From positions 310,001-374,000 of the forward strand of contig NC_019908.1 of assembly GCF_000325665.1 (NCBI RefSeq): DNA of 64,000 nucleotides, written 5' to 3'. This document shows, piece after piece, positions 9,118 through 17,963 of this stretch; positions within the stretch are counted from its first letter, which is position 1, and each line of letters begins with the position of its first letter. Made by a program: the position numbers and the translations under genes. This DNA comes from Brachyspira pilosicoli P43/6/78 (lineage in GTDB: Bacteria > Spirochaetota > Brachyspiria > Brachyspirales > Brachyspiraceae). The notes beneath the pieces are model-generated. The model saw only the letters and a program-made list of their open reading frames with translations, did not search any database and was not told the DNA's origin.

Positions 9118-9998
9118 ATGTCTGTAATAAAAGTAGATAATATTAGCAAAGATTATGGAAGCAAAAGAGGAGTATTTAATTTATCTTTTGAAGTGAATAG
9201 AGGAGAAATATTTGGAATGCTTGGTCCTAATGGAGCAGGTAAGACAACAACTATAAGGCAATTAATGGGTTTTATAAAGTCTGATAAAGGAAGTGCCAAA
9301 ATATTAGATATGGACTGTTTTGTAAATAGAGAGAATATACAATTGAAGTTAGGATATTTGCCTGGAGAGATTGCTTTTATGGACGAGATGAAGGGTAGTG
9401 ATTTTATAAGATTTATTGCTGAGATGAAATCAATAAAGAGTAAAAAAAGAATTAATGAGCTTACAGATTTATTTGAACTTGATGCTAATAGAAAAATAAA
9501 AAGTATGTCAAAAGGTACAAAACAAAAAATAGCTATAGTATGTGCTTTTATGAATGAGCCTGAAGTTGTTATACTAGATGAGCCTACGAGCGGACTTGAC
9601 CCTTTGATGCAAAAAAAGTTTATTGAATTGATTTTAGAAGAGAAAAAAAAGGTACTACTATTTTTATGTCATCGCATATATTTGAAGAAGTTGAAAAAAC
9701 ATGCGACAGAACTGCTATATTAAAAGACGGCAAACTTATAGCTATAGAGAATATGGAAGAATTAAAATCTAAAAAGAATAAAAATTTTGAAGTGGTTTTT
9801 AAAACAAATGAAGAAGCGTTAAATTTTAAAAATAAAATTAGTTTTAAATCAGAGCTAAATAATAATATTGTAAAGCTTTCTATTATCAATAATGAAATTA
9901 ATAATTTTATAAAAGAACTTAGCAATTATGATATATTAGATATTAATTCTTCAACTCAGACATTGGAGGAGTTATTTTTGCATTTTTACAGTAATTGA
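9118..9998 (+). CDS. ABC transporter ATP-binding protein, frameshifted in an A8 tract
   Basis: Two frames together encode one 293-residue ABC-2-type ATPase. The first (9118-9723) has Walker A GPNGAGKTT, signature region SMSKGTKQK and Walker B VVILDEPTSGLDP. After an A8 run at 9643-9650 it derails. The second frame (9666-9998, really entered at the run) carries GTTIFMSSHIFEEVEKTCDR, including the switch His, and a C-terminal regulatory tail. The run contains A_AAA_AAG in the zero frame, a classic -1 ribosomal slippery heptamer, and slipping there gives exactly the correct continuation. Loss of one A from an A9 run, phase variation or a sequence error are equally possible. Strong ribosome site (AAGGAGG). 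It would energise the permease next door. Confidence 0.82.
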
Positions 9999-10021
9999 TT
10001 TTTATTATAATAGGAGTTTGT

Positions 10022-10822
10022 ATGTTTAATTTAGTTTTATTAAAAAAAGAATTCAAATCAAATTTTCAAATATTATTAATATTTGCTTTGGTATTAACTA
10101 TGTATGGAGCAATTATAGTTTCTATGTTTGACCCTAAACTTGTTGATAGTTTAAACTCTATGGTTGAGAGTATGCCTCAGATGTTTGCTTTATTTGGAAT
10201 GAATAATTTTTCTAGTAATTTAACTGACTTTTTAATTGATTATTTATATTCTTTTTTGCTTATTATTTTTCCATTAGTTTTTATTGTTTTGCTTGTTAAT
10301 AGACTTGTTATAAGATACATTGATAAAGGAAGCATTGCATATTTATTTGCAACACCTAATTCAAGAATAAAGATAATATCTACACAAATATTAAGTGCTG
10401 TTTTAGAAATATTTATATTAAACCTATATATCACTATACTCCTTATAATTACAAGTGAGATGATGTTTAAAGGAGAACTTGATATAACAAAACTTATTAT
10501 TATAAATATTGCTCTTTATGGTTTATGGCTTTCTTTTTTGGGAATATGTTTTTTAAGCTCCGTTAGTTTTTCTTCCACATCAATTTCTCTTTGGGCGGGT
10601 GCTGGACTTTGTATATTATTCATGCTTTTTCAAATGATATCAAGGGTAGGAGAGAAGGCAGAGTTTTTTAAATATTTAAGTATTATAACATTATTTGCAC
10701 CATCTAAATATAGTAGTGATTTTAATACATTTTTAATATGTGCTATATGTTTATTTATTATTGGAATAGTTACTAATATACTAGCTATAATTATTTTTAA
10801 TAAGAGAGATATAAGAGCATAA
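10022..10822 (+). CDS. ABC-2 type transporter permease
   Basis: Start at 10022 is chosen because TAGGAG precedes it; the in-frame TTG at 9995 overlaps the ATPase stop. The 266-residue protein opens with MFNLVLLKKEFKSNFQ, then about six membrane helices in the pattern of ABC-2 exporters of the NatB/bacteriocin-immunity kind. It follows the ATPase by 23 bp, so TetR regulator, ATPase and permease form one operon. Export of a toxic or signalling molecule is inferred from context only. Confidence 0.82.
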   Translation: MFNLVLLKKEFKSNFQILLIFALVLTMYGAIIVSMFDPKLVDSLNSMVESMPQMFALFGMNNFSSNLTDFLIDYLYSFLLIIFPLVFIVLLVNRLVIRYIDKGSIAYLFATPNSRIKIISTQILSAVLEIFILNLYITILLIITSEMMFKGELDITKLIIINIALYGLWLSFLGICFLSSVSFSSTSISLWAGAGLCILFMLFQMISRVGEKAEFFKYLSIITLFAPSKYSSDFNTFLICAICLFIIGIVTNILAIIIFNKRDIRA

Positions 10823-10888
10823 TTTTTTATGATATACTTAAACATCTATATTTTGTCAACATAAATTTATATTTTTGTTTTTATATTT

Positions 10889-10969
10889 GGGGCTTTGCCC
10901 CATACCCCAGTTCTTTTACGACCGAAGGAAGTGCCTGTGGTATTGGTATAAAAGAACCAAAAGAACTGC
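10889..10969 (+). repeat. Intergenic palindromic repeat, copy 1
   Basis: GGGGCTTTGCCCC (10889-10901) folds into a short hairpin, followed by CAGTTCTTTT (10908-10917) pairing perfectly with AAAAGAACTG (10959-10968). The last 25 bases before 10968 are identical to those at 27594-27618, where the same two-hairpin plan occurs. The stretch 10823-11205 has no gene; it holds this repeat, a second repeat-like stretch at 11034-11095 and the argD hairpin. Confidence 0.75.
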
Positions 10970-11033
10970 ATTTTTATAGGTTATACCCTATATTTAATAG
11001 CATGTTTTTAATATAAAGTTCTAGCAATTGCAT

Positions 11034-11095
11034 TTTCGCGAAGCGTGCCTGTGGCATCTATTTTGACTAAGTCCGCAGAGCGTGTGCACAAAAAA
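11034..11095 (+). repeat. Repeat-like intergenic sequence
   Basis: Much richer in GC than its surroundings (CGCGAAGCGTGCCTGTGG, then GTCCGCAGAGCGTGTGCAC). It shares GTGCCTGTGG followed by T/C-AT with the element at 10930, and ATCTATTTT near its centre can pair with AAAAAAGTAGAT at its end. It looks like a second type of dispersed intergenic element. Confidence 0.45.
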
Positions 11096-11159
11096 GTAGA
11101 TAACATTTACATAAAGTCCATTAGTTGACAAAGTTAAAAAAATCCAGTATATATAAACC

Positions 11160-11193
11160 TGCTTCATAATGTAAAAAATATCATTATGAAGCA
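11160..11193 (-). terminator. Hairpin at the 3' end of the arg operon
   Basis: TGCTTCATAATG (11160-11171) and CATTATGAAGCA (11182-11193) form a perfect 12-bp stem with a 10-base loop, 12 bp after the argD stop. The U tract after it on the minus strand is interrupted, so it may also work as an mRNA-end stabiliser. Confidence 0.65.
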
Positions 11194-11205
11194 AATCTAT
11201 TATCT

Positions 11206-12438
11206 TTATCCTATACACTCAGAAAGTATTGAAACGGCTTTTTCTAATTCTTTATCAGTTATTGTGAGAGGAGGAAGAAGTCTTATTTTATTTTTAGCAG
11301 TCAAAGGAATTACTCCTTTTGATATACATTTTTCTACTATTTCTCTAGCATTTAATCCTTCTTTTAATCCTATTCCAAGCATTAAACCTATTCCGTCCAC
11401 ACTTACAACATTATTAAGTTTTGTTAATTTACTTTTTATATATTTAGATTTTTTTTCAACTTCTTTTAAAAGGCTTTTGTCTATAATGTTTAATACTTCC
11501 AAAGCTCCAGCAGCGACAACAGGATTAGCTCCAAATGTAGAAGCATGGTCTCCAGGAACAAATACATCAGAGCATTTTTTATTCATAAGTATAGCCCCTA
11601 TAGGAAGCCCGCCTCCTAAACCTTTTGCTAATGTAGTGATGTCTGGTTTAATTCCAAAATGTTCAGAGCATAAAAACTTTCCTGTTCTTCCAACACCAGT
11701 TTGAACTTCATCTACTATAAAGAGTATGTCATTTTCTTCGCAGTATTTTTTTATCTTTTGTACATATTCTTTATCAAGAGGTATTACTCCTCCTTCACCC
11801 TGTATAAGTTCCATCATTATAGCACATGCATTGTCTTTTAATTTTTCTATAGTGTCTTCATAATTATTAGCTTCTGCAAATGAAAAGCCTTCCAAAAATG
11901 GAAAAAAGTAATTGTGAAAAACTTCCTGACCTGTAGCTGAAATTGTACAGATAGTTCTTCCATGAAAAGAGTTTTTTAATGTTACAATTTTGTTTCTTTT
12001 ATAATTTTTATCATTATTGGCATATTTATTAAAAGAATACTTTCTTGCACATTTAATAGCAGCTTCATTTGATTCGGCACCAGAGTTGCAGAAAAATACT
12101 TTATCATATTTTGTTATAGAGCATAATTTTTTTGCCAAATCAATATAAGGTTTTGTGTAGAAAAGATTTGAAGTATGCTGAAGTGTTTTTGCTTGATTTA
12201 CTACAGCATTAATCCAATTTTTATTTCCATAACCAATGCTATTAACTCCAATACCGCTTCCTAAATCAATATACTCTTTTCCTTCTATATCTTTTAATTT
12301 AGTATCTTTAGCAGACTCTAAAACTAAATCGAATCTTGCATAAGTGTTAGCAACATATTTTTTGCTGTTATTAATATATTCTTTTTTTAACTTTGATTTT
12401 TCATTATTTTGATTATTATTATTTTTTTTGCATGCCAT
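11206..12438 (-). CDS. argD: Acetylornithine aminotransferase
   Basis: This 410-residue class III PLP aminotransferase converts N-acetylglutamate semialdehyde to N-acetylornithine with glutamate as amino donor. Visible motifs: FCNSGAESNEAAIKCAR (cofactor phosphate binding), SFHGRT, ELIQGEGG, FIVDEVQTGVGRTG, and TTLAKGLGGGLPIGA with the PLP-binding Lys. Ahead of the usual start is an extra Asn/Lys-rich tail (CKKNNNNQNNEKSKLKK), unusual for the family. It is the last gene of the argC-argJ-argB-argD operon and is followed by a hairpin. A GAGGGT site precedes the ATG. Confidence 0.92.
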   Translation of the reverse strand: MACKKNNNNQNNEKSKLKKEYINNSKKYVANTYARFDLVLESAKDTKLKDIEGKEYIDLGSGIGVNSIGYGNKNWINAVVNQAKTLQHTSNLFYTKPYIDLAKKLCSITKYDKVFFCNSGAESNEAAIKCARKYSFNKYANNDKNYKRNKIVTLKNSFHGRTICTISATGQEVFHNYFFPFLEGFSFAEANNYEDTIEKLKDNACAIMMELIQGEGGVIPLDKEYVQKIKKYCEENDILFIVDEVQTGVGRTGKFLCSEHFGIKPDITTLAKGLGGGLPIGAILMNKKCSDVFVPGDHASTFGANPVVAAGALEVLNIIDKSLLKEVEKKSKYIKSKLTKLNNVVSVDGIGLMLGIGLKEGLNAREIVEKCISKGVIPLTAKNKIRLLPPLTITDKELEKAVSILSECIG

Positions 12439-12469
12439 GTTTTTACCCTCATTATTTAATTTATATTTA

Positions 12470-13336
12470 TTAATCTTTATAAAACATTGTTCCTATACCT
12501 TCATCAGTAAACATCTCTATCAATAATGAATGGCATAGTCTTCCGTCTATTATAAATACTTTTGATACTCCATTTTGTACTGCATTAATACAGTGCTGAA
12601 CTTTAGGTATCATTCCTCCAGATATAGTACCGTCTTTTATAAGATTATCTATCTCTTTAATATTTATTTTGCTTATTAAAGTGCTTTCATCATCTTTATC
12701 TTTTAAAAGCCCTGGTGTGTCTGTCATATATATTAATGTTTCAGCCTTTAAACTTTCTGCTATTTTGGCAGCAGCAGTATCAGCATTAATATTATAAACA
12801 TTTCCTTCTTTATCACAGCCTATAGTAGCAACTATTGGAATATATTCGTTTGTTATTATAGTATTAAGCAAATGAGTATCAACATCATCTACATCTCCAA
12901 CAAATCCTAAATCAATATCCCCTTTATATTTGCTCACTTTAAACATGTTGCCGTCAATACCGCATATACCTAAACATTTACCTCCAGAGTTTTCAAGAGA
13001 AGCCACCAACTCTTTATTAACTTTTCCAGCAAGAACCATTTTTACTATTTCAGCAGTTTCGCTGTCAGTGTATCTTAAGCCATTTATAAACTTTGATTCT
13101 TTTCCTATTTTGTTAAGCATAGCAGTAATATCTTTTCCTCCGCCATGAACCACTATAACATTTATTCCCACAGTAGAAAGCAAAGCAACATCGCTCATCA
13201 CTTTCTTTTTTAACTCAGGATTTTCCATAGCACTTCCGCCATATTTTATTACAACGGTTTTCCCTGTGTATTTTTGTATATATGGAAGTGCCTGATTAAG
13301 TATTAGTGCCTTATCTCTATTTGAAATATTTTCCAT
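12470..13336 (-). CDS. argB: Acetylglutamate kinase
   Basis: The 288-residue amino-acid kinase phosphorylates N-acetylglutamate. Motifs: VVIKYGGSAMENPELK (ATP site), VVHGGGKDI, a substrate region FINGLRYTD, and INADTAAAKIAESLKAETLIYMTDTPG. The presence of an N-terminal helix (NRDKALILNQALPYIQKYTGK) is typical of arginine-sensitive hexameric ArgB, so feedback inhibition by arginine is plausible. It lies between argJ and argD with 30-40 bp gaps. Confidence 0.93.
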   Translation of the reverse strand: MENISNRDKALILNQALPYIQKYTGKTVVIKYGGSAMENPELKKKVMSDVALLSTVGINVIVVHGGGKDITAMLNKIGKESKFINGLRYTDSETAEIVKMVLAGKVNKELVASLENSGGKCLGICGIDGNMFKVSKYKGDIDLGFVGDVDDVDTHLLNTIITNEYIPIVATIGCDKEGNVYNINADTAAAKIAESLKAETLIYMTDTPGLLKDKDDESTLISKINIKEIDNLIKDGTISGGMIPKVQHCINAVQNGVSKVFIIDGRLCHSLLIEMFTDEGIGTMFYKD

Positions 13337-13374
13337 TTTTATTTCCTTGTATCTATATTGCTTTATATAAGATT

Positions 13375-14604
13375 TTAGCTTCTGTATGAGCCGTTAATTT
13401 TTACATAATCATAAGTTAAATCACAGCCCCAAGCTACAGCTTTACTATTGCCAGAGTTCATATCTATTGTAATTTTTATCTCATCTTCTTTTAATATTTT
13501 TAAAGCTTCATCTTCATTAAACTCCACACCATATCCCTCTTTATAAACATTCATCTCTCCATATTTTGAACCAACATTTATAGAAACTTTATTTATATCA
13601 AAGTCAGCATCAGTATAACCTATAGCACATGAAATTCTTCCCCAGTTCATATCACACCCAAACATAGCAGCCTTAACTAAATTTGATGTTATTACAGATT
13701 TTGCTATTTTTCTTGCTAATTTTATATCACTAGCATTCATTACTTCGCATTCAATTAACTTTGTAGCTCCTTCTCCGTCTTTAGCTATTGCTTTGGATAA
13801 ATAAGTATTAGTCATATTTAATGCCTTGCAAAATATTTTATAATTATCATCTTCTTTATCTATCAAAGTATTTTTAGCTTCACCATTAGCAAGAACAACA
13901 CACATATCGTTTGTAGAAGTATCTCCATCAACACTAACCATATTATATGTAGATTTTGTATCTTCACTTAAAGCCTTCTGAAGCATTTCGCTTGATATAT
14001 TGCAGTCTGTTGTGATAAATGCAAGCATTGTAGCCATATTAGGGTGAATCATTCCGCTTCCTTTTGCAGTACCTCCAATATGCACTTTTTTACCATCAAT
14101 TTCAAACTCATATGCTATTTCTTTCATAAATGTGTCAGTTGTCATTATTGCACTTGCTGCATTTTTAGCATGCTCATGAGAGTGGTTGGCATTGTCTATA
14201 AGCTCTTTTATATTTTTTTCTATAGGCTCAATTGGAAGAGGTACTCCTATAACTCCAGTAGAAGCAACAGCTACTTCTTTTTCATCAATACCAAGTACAT
14301 CAGCAGTAAGTTTGCACATCTCTTTTGCTACTTCCACTCCGTTTTTATTACAAGTATTAGCATTGCCAGAATTGCATATAATAGCTTTTGCTTTTCCATC
14401 TTTTAAATGTTCTTTACTTACTGTGATGTTTGCTCCGCATGCTTTGTTTTGAGTATATACTGCAGCAGCAGAACATTGACTTTTACTATAAATTATTGCT
14501 AAATCTTTTTTTTCTTTATTTTTCTTTATTCCAGCATGTATTCCATTTGCGAAGAAACCTTCAGAAGCACATACACCGCCTTCAATTTGTTTAATATCTA
14601 TCAT
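13375..14604 (-). CDS. argJ: Glutamate N-acetyltransferase (ornithine acetyltransferase)
   Basis: The 409-residue ArgJ transfers acetyl from N-acetylornithine to glutamate, giving the cyclic (recycling) form of ornithine synthesis. It contains the autoproteolysis site in HPNMATMLAFITTD, where the Thr of the ATML sequence becomes the nucleophile of the beta chain, and GGTAKGSGMI before it. Its presence explains why argA is not needed nearby. Whether it also uses acetyl-CoA cannot be told. Second gene of the operon. Confidence 0.93.
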   Translation of the reverse strand: MIDIKQIEGGVCASEGFFANGIHAGIKKNKEKKDLAIIYSKSQCSAAAVYTQNKACGANITVSKEHLKDGKAKAIICNSGNANTCNKNGVEVAKEMCKLTADVLGIDEKEVAVASTGVIGVPLPIEPIEKNIKELIDNANHSHEHAKNAASAIMTTDTFMKEIAYEFEIDGKKVHIGGTAKGSGMIHPNMATMLAFITTDCNISSEMLQKALSEDTKSTYNMVSVDGDTSTNDMCVVLANGEAKNTLIDKEDDNYKIFCKALNMTNTYLSKAIAKDGEGATKLIECEVMNASDIKLARKIAKSVITSNLVKAAMFGCDMNWGRISCAIGYTDADFDINKVSINVGSKYGEMNVYKEGYGVEFNEDEALKILKEDEIKITIDMNSGNSKAVAWGCDLTYDYVKINGSYRS

Positions 14605-14660
14605 TTTATTCTCCTATTGTTGTTTAATAAAAATTGTGTAAAAATATATATTTATAATTA

Positions 14661-15719
14661 TTAAAAAGCTGGAGGTATTATATTTAACCCTTCATCTTCT
14701 TTAAAGCCTAAAGCTATATTCATGTTTTGTATTGCCTGTCCTGCTGCTCCTTTTACCATATTGTCTATTGTTGATACTATTATTAATTTGTTTGTTCTCT
14801 CGTCCATATGCAAAGATATATCACAATAATTTGAGTATTTAACATATTTTAAATTTGCTATCTCTCCAATATTTAATACTCTTACAAATGCTGAATCTTT
14901 ATAAAACTCTTTGTAAATGTTATGTATATCTTCTAATTTAAGATTTTTATTTTCTAATTTAGCATATATTGTTGAAACTATTCCTCTGTTTAATGGAAGC
15001 AAATGAGGAACAAAAGTAACTTTTATATCTTCACCGTATATGTTTGATAATGTTTGCTCTATTTCTGGGGTATGTCTATGTTCAGCAATTTTGTATGGAG
15101 CAAATGCTTCATTACATTCAGTATAATGAGTATTTAATTTTAATTCTCTTCCTGCACCAGTAGCTCCAGATTTTGAATCAATTATAATATCATCTTTTTG
15201 TATTAATTTGTTTACTAAAGATGGTGCTAATGCCAAACCTATAGAAGTAGGGTAGCAGCCTGGGTTTCCTATAATTTTTGCATTCTTTAATTGTTTTTTA
15301 CCATATACATTATCATACTTAATTATTTCAGGTATTGAATAAATAGCCTCTTTATGAAGATTTTTATATTTATATTCTTTGCCGTACCAATTTTTATAAT
15401 CTTCTTCATCGTCCAATCTAAAATCAGCACCCAAATCTATAAATAAAATATTTTTTTCAAAGCATTTATTTGCAATCTCATCGCTTAAACCAGCAGGAAG
15501 TGATGCAAATACAACATCAGAGTTTTCAAATATTTCATTTTCATCTATTAATAATTTATCTAAGTTTTTATTTAAGTTAGGATATATTTCGTTTATATTT
15601 TTCCCAACAAAACTTTTTGAAGAAATGTTATTTAATTCTACTTTAGTATGAGATAATAGCAGTCTAATTAATTCTGCACCTGCATATCCTGTTGCACCTA
15701 TAACGGATACTTTTATCAT
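14661..15719 (-). CDS. argC: N-acetyl-gamma-glutamyl-phosphate reductase
   Basis: The 352-residue enzyme reduces acetylglutamyl phosphate to the semialdehyde with NADPH. It begins SVIGATGYAGAELIRLLLSH (dinucleotide fold) and has the catalytic Cys in IGNPGCYPTSIGLALAPS, plus SGATGAGRE and HRHTPEIEQ. It is first in argCJBD. GGAG precedes the ATG. Its leader of about 180 nt contains a short ORF with tandem Arg codons (see 15821-15868), so expression may respond to charged tRNA-Arg. Confidence 0.93.
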   Translation of the reverse strand: MIKVSVIGATGYAGAELIRLLLSHTKVELNNISSKSFVGKNINEIYPNLNKNLDKLLIDENEIFENSDVVFASLPAGLSDEIANKCFEKNILFIDLGADFRLDDEEDYKNWYGKEYKYKNLHKEAIYSIPEIIKYDNVYGKKQLKNAKIIGNPGCYPTSIGLALAPSLVNKLIQKDDIIIDSKSGATGAGRELKLNTHYTECNEAFAPYKIAEHRHTPEIEQTLSNIYGEDIKVTFVPHLLPLNRGIVSTIYAKLENKNLKLEDIHNIYKEFYKDSAFVRVLNIGEIANLKYVKYSNYCDISLHMDERTNKLIIVSTIDNMVKGAAGQAIQNMNIALGFKEDEGLNIIPPAF

Positions 15720-15816
15720 ATAAAACGCTCCTATAATGATTTAAAATAATATTATAAAGAATAATATTTAATTGTTTTTAAAAAAATTTATTTTTAGATT
15801 AGAAGAAATAAAATAG

Positions 15817-15829
15817 AGGCTTAACGCCT
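15817..15829 (-). promoter_or_regulatory. Small hairpin overlapping leader-peptide stop
   Basis: AGGC and GCCT pair around GTTAA on the minus strand, covering the two Arg codons and stop of the leader ORF, followed by CTATTTTATTT. The stem is only 4 bp, so as a terminator it would be weak on its own. Confidence 0.35.
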
Positions 15830-15868
15830 TGAGAAATTATTTTTGATGTAAGAGATTATATTATACAT
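15821..15868 (-). CDS. Candidate arginine leader peptide of argCJBD
   Basis: A 15-codon ORF in the argC leader reads MYNIISYIKNNFSRR and stops at TAA. Its last two codons are AGG CGT, both Arg. It has a plausible ribosome site (AGGA, 9 bases before ATG) and starts about 30 nt after the predicted transcription start. Such an arrangement is that of amino-acid-sensing leader peptides, in which ribosome stalling at scarce tRNA-Arg changes RNA folding or Rho access. This is inferred from layout; two Arg codons in a short ORF could arise by chance. Confidence 0.5.
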   Translation of the reverse strand: MYNIISYIKNNFSRR

Positions 15869-15906
15869 TTTTATTTTTCCTAAAAACTGTTTAATATTTG
15901 CCTTTA

Positions 15907-15934
15907 ATTATACTATTAATAACATAAAAGTCAA
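15907..15934 (-). promoter_or_regulatory. Promoter of the argCJBD operon
   Basis: On the minus strand TTGACT (15934-15929) and a perfect TATAAT (15912-15907) are 16 bp apart. Transcription would begin near 15900. The remaining gap up to 16147 is AT-rich with nothing recognised. Confidence 0.75.
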
Positions 15935-16162
15935 GTATTTATAACAATTTTATGATTAAAATATTAATTATTTTATAGCCATAAATATTTGGCAATAAAA
16001 AATATTAAGATATTTTAATAAAAAATTATCAATATGGCTTGAAAAATGATATTTGTATTGTAGAATATGTTCGATTTGTTGTGTATAATTTAATATAGTT
16101 TTGAATAATGATGCTTTGCTATTTTTTTAATTATCAAAAATATATTTATGGTTTCTATTTTT

Positions 16163-17890
16163 ATGAAAAAGAAATTTAATAAAAAACTATACTTAATATT
16201 TGTTTTATTAATTCTTGTTATAGTGTTAATTATATCTTGCGAAAAGTTTAATATATTAGGTCCAACCTATATACCGCCTGAAACAGATTTTAGATTTCCG
16301 GAAGAAACAATACCCGGACATATTGATGTTAATCCAGTGCCTGCCAAAGATGGTGAAGTATTTGGAGCCTTTAGAAGGAAGTTTAGATATCAAGGCAAAT
16401 GGTATATATTAGCTGATTATATGTATGAGTATAAACCTGAAACTAAAACATTAACTCAAATAGATAGACGTGTAATTTTACAAATAGATGATAATGCAAA
16501 TATAATGATTTATGATAAAAACAGTAAAGGCTACAGTGATTGTTATTATATGAATGTAATAGAAGAAGATAGAGTTTTGTATGAATATTATGATTATGGA
16601 ACTTATTCGTATTCTTCACGTTCCTTTACTACTACAGACTGTAAAGGCGAAGAAGATTATCATTCATTTATTACAGGAATAACTTTTGATAATAGGATAA
16701 GAACATCATCAGATTTAATAAATTGGAAATTTGAAGGGGCTAGCAATAATATTTATAAAACTTTTCCTTCAGTAAGTACAGACCCTAATGCTAGTTTTCA
16801 AGGAAGATTCGGAGCCAGTGGCTATAGAACTGTTGAGTTTAAAGATTATATATATTTAATAGGTTTAAAAGAAGATTTTTCTGAGCAAAATCCAAGCGGA
16901 TGCAGAAGTACAGATTTAGGATCATTTACAGTAAGTAAGGATGTATATTATAGAGTATATAAAAATAAAGATACCTCGGTTGGGGCTAATTGGGAAAAAA
17001 TAACTACACCTTGGGGACAAAGAAGCAGTCTTACTATTCGCTATGATAAAAATAAAATATATATTACAAAAGGTTTAAGAGCATATTATAAATGGATAAA
17101 ATCACCTTATTGGGATTATGAAATTGAATCTTTTGAAAATGATAATACTATATGGTCAACTACCGATGGCGTAACTTGGCAGAAAGAGCCTAATTCTTCA
17201 GCTTATGACAAGGCAAATGAAATAGATTCTTATTTATCACTTGGCGGAAATTTACCTTATATACAAAATAGAATAAAAACGCCTGAAGAGCCTAATTGGA
17301 TAAAGCTAAATAACGGCAGATATTATAAATCAGACAATTCTTATGAAACTTATATAATAAATAAGAAAACTTATTATGTGCCTATACCTCCTTATGAAGA
17401 AATAAAAGCAGCTTATGACAGCGGGCAGGAATATTTTACTATTACAGAAGAACATATAAAAACAGCGGGGCTTAATCAATTTTTAACCAAAGATAAAGAG
17501 CCGAATAAAGATGAATATTGGACAGTCATCACTCCTATAGATTATACAGATAAATTAATGGTATGGCAAAGCGGAGGCAAGAAAGTGATGCTTAATATTA
17601 ATAATAAAGCAGTTCAGCTTGTGGATTATCAACAAATAGAATATATGTATAATACTATTAAAGATTATTCTATTGTAATAAATGATTTGAGAAAGACAGC
17701 AAAAGAATTGAGAGATGGAACTCATTGGAGTGATATTGTCAATAATGGACAAGGAGGATATGTAAAAGATGTACTTCTTGGTATGCATTATGATGCTAGG
17801 GCTGATATGCTTGAGCTTATGAAAAGTAACAGAGACTACATTATGCCTCATGATGCTATTACGCATTATACTGTGGAGTTTAAATATTAA
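16163..17890 (+). CDS. Large lipoprotein of unknown function
   Basis: Not recognised as a family. The start at 16163 (MKKKFNKK) gives a classical lipoprotein signal: basic end, hydrophobic core, then lipobox IISC with the acylated Cys near residue 26; the in-frame ATG at 16148 is the alternative. The mature protein of about 550 residues is rich in Tyr and Trp and has motifs such as TSSDLINWKFEG and STTDGVTWQKE, which resemble Asp-box-type turns of beta-propellers. It should be anchored to a membrane, facing periplasm or surface. It precedes another lipoprotein gene by 73 bp. Confidence 0.6.
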   Translation: MKKKFNKKLYLIFVLLILVIVLIISCEKFNILGPTYIPPETDFRFPEETIPGHIDVNPVPAKDGEVFGAFRRKFRYQGKWYILADYMYEYKPETKTLTQIDRRVILQIDDNANIMIYDKNSKGYSDCYYMNVIEEDRVLYEYYDYGTYSYSSRSFTTTDCKGEEDYHSFITGITFDNRIRTSSDLINWKFEGASNNIYKTFPSVSTDPNASFQGRFGASGYRTVEFKDYIYLIGLKEDFSEQNPSGCRSTDLGSFTVSKDVYYRVYKNKDTSVGANWEKITTPWGQRSSLTIRYDKNKIYITKGLRAYYKWIKSPYWDYEIESFENDNTIWSTTDGVTWQKEPNSSAYDKANEIDSYLSLGGNLPYIQNRIKTPEEPNWIKLNNGRYYKSDNSYETYIINKKTYYVPIPPYEEIKAAYDSGQEYFTITEEHIKTAGLNQFLTKDKEPNKDEYWTVITPIDYTDKLMVWQSGGKKVMLNINNKAVQLVDYQQIEYMYNTIKDYSIVINDLRKTAKELRDGTHWSDIVNNGQGGYVKDVLLGMHYDARADMLELMKSNRDYIMPHDAITHYTVEFKY

Positions 17891-17963
17891 TTTCTTTTCA
17901 ATTATTTTACAAGCTAAAATATGTTTTGTTTTTATATAGAAAATTATATTAAGGATAAAAAAA

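Noticed and set aside
11186-11704. Plus-strand ORF of 172 codons
   Set aside because: It lies wholly antisense to argD, whose protein has all family motifs.
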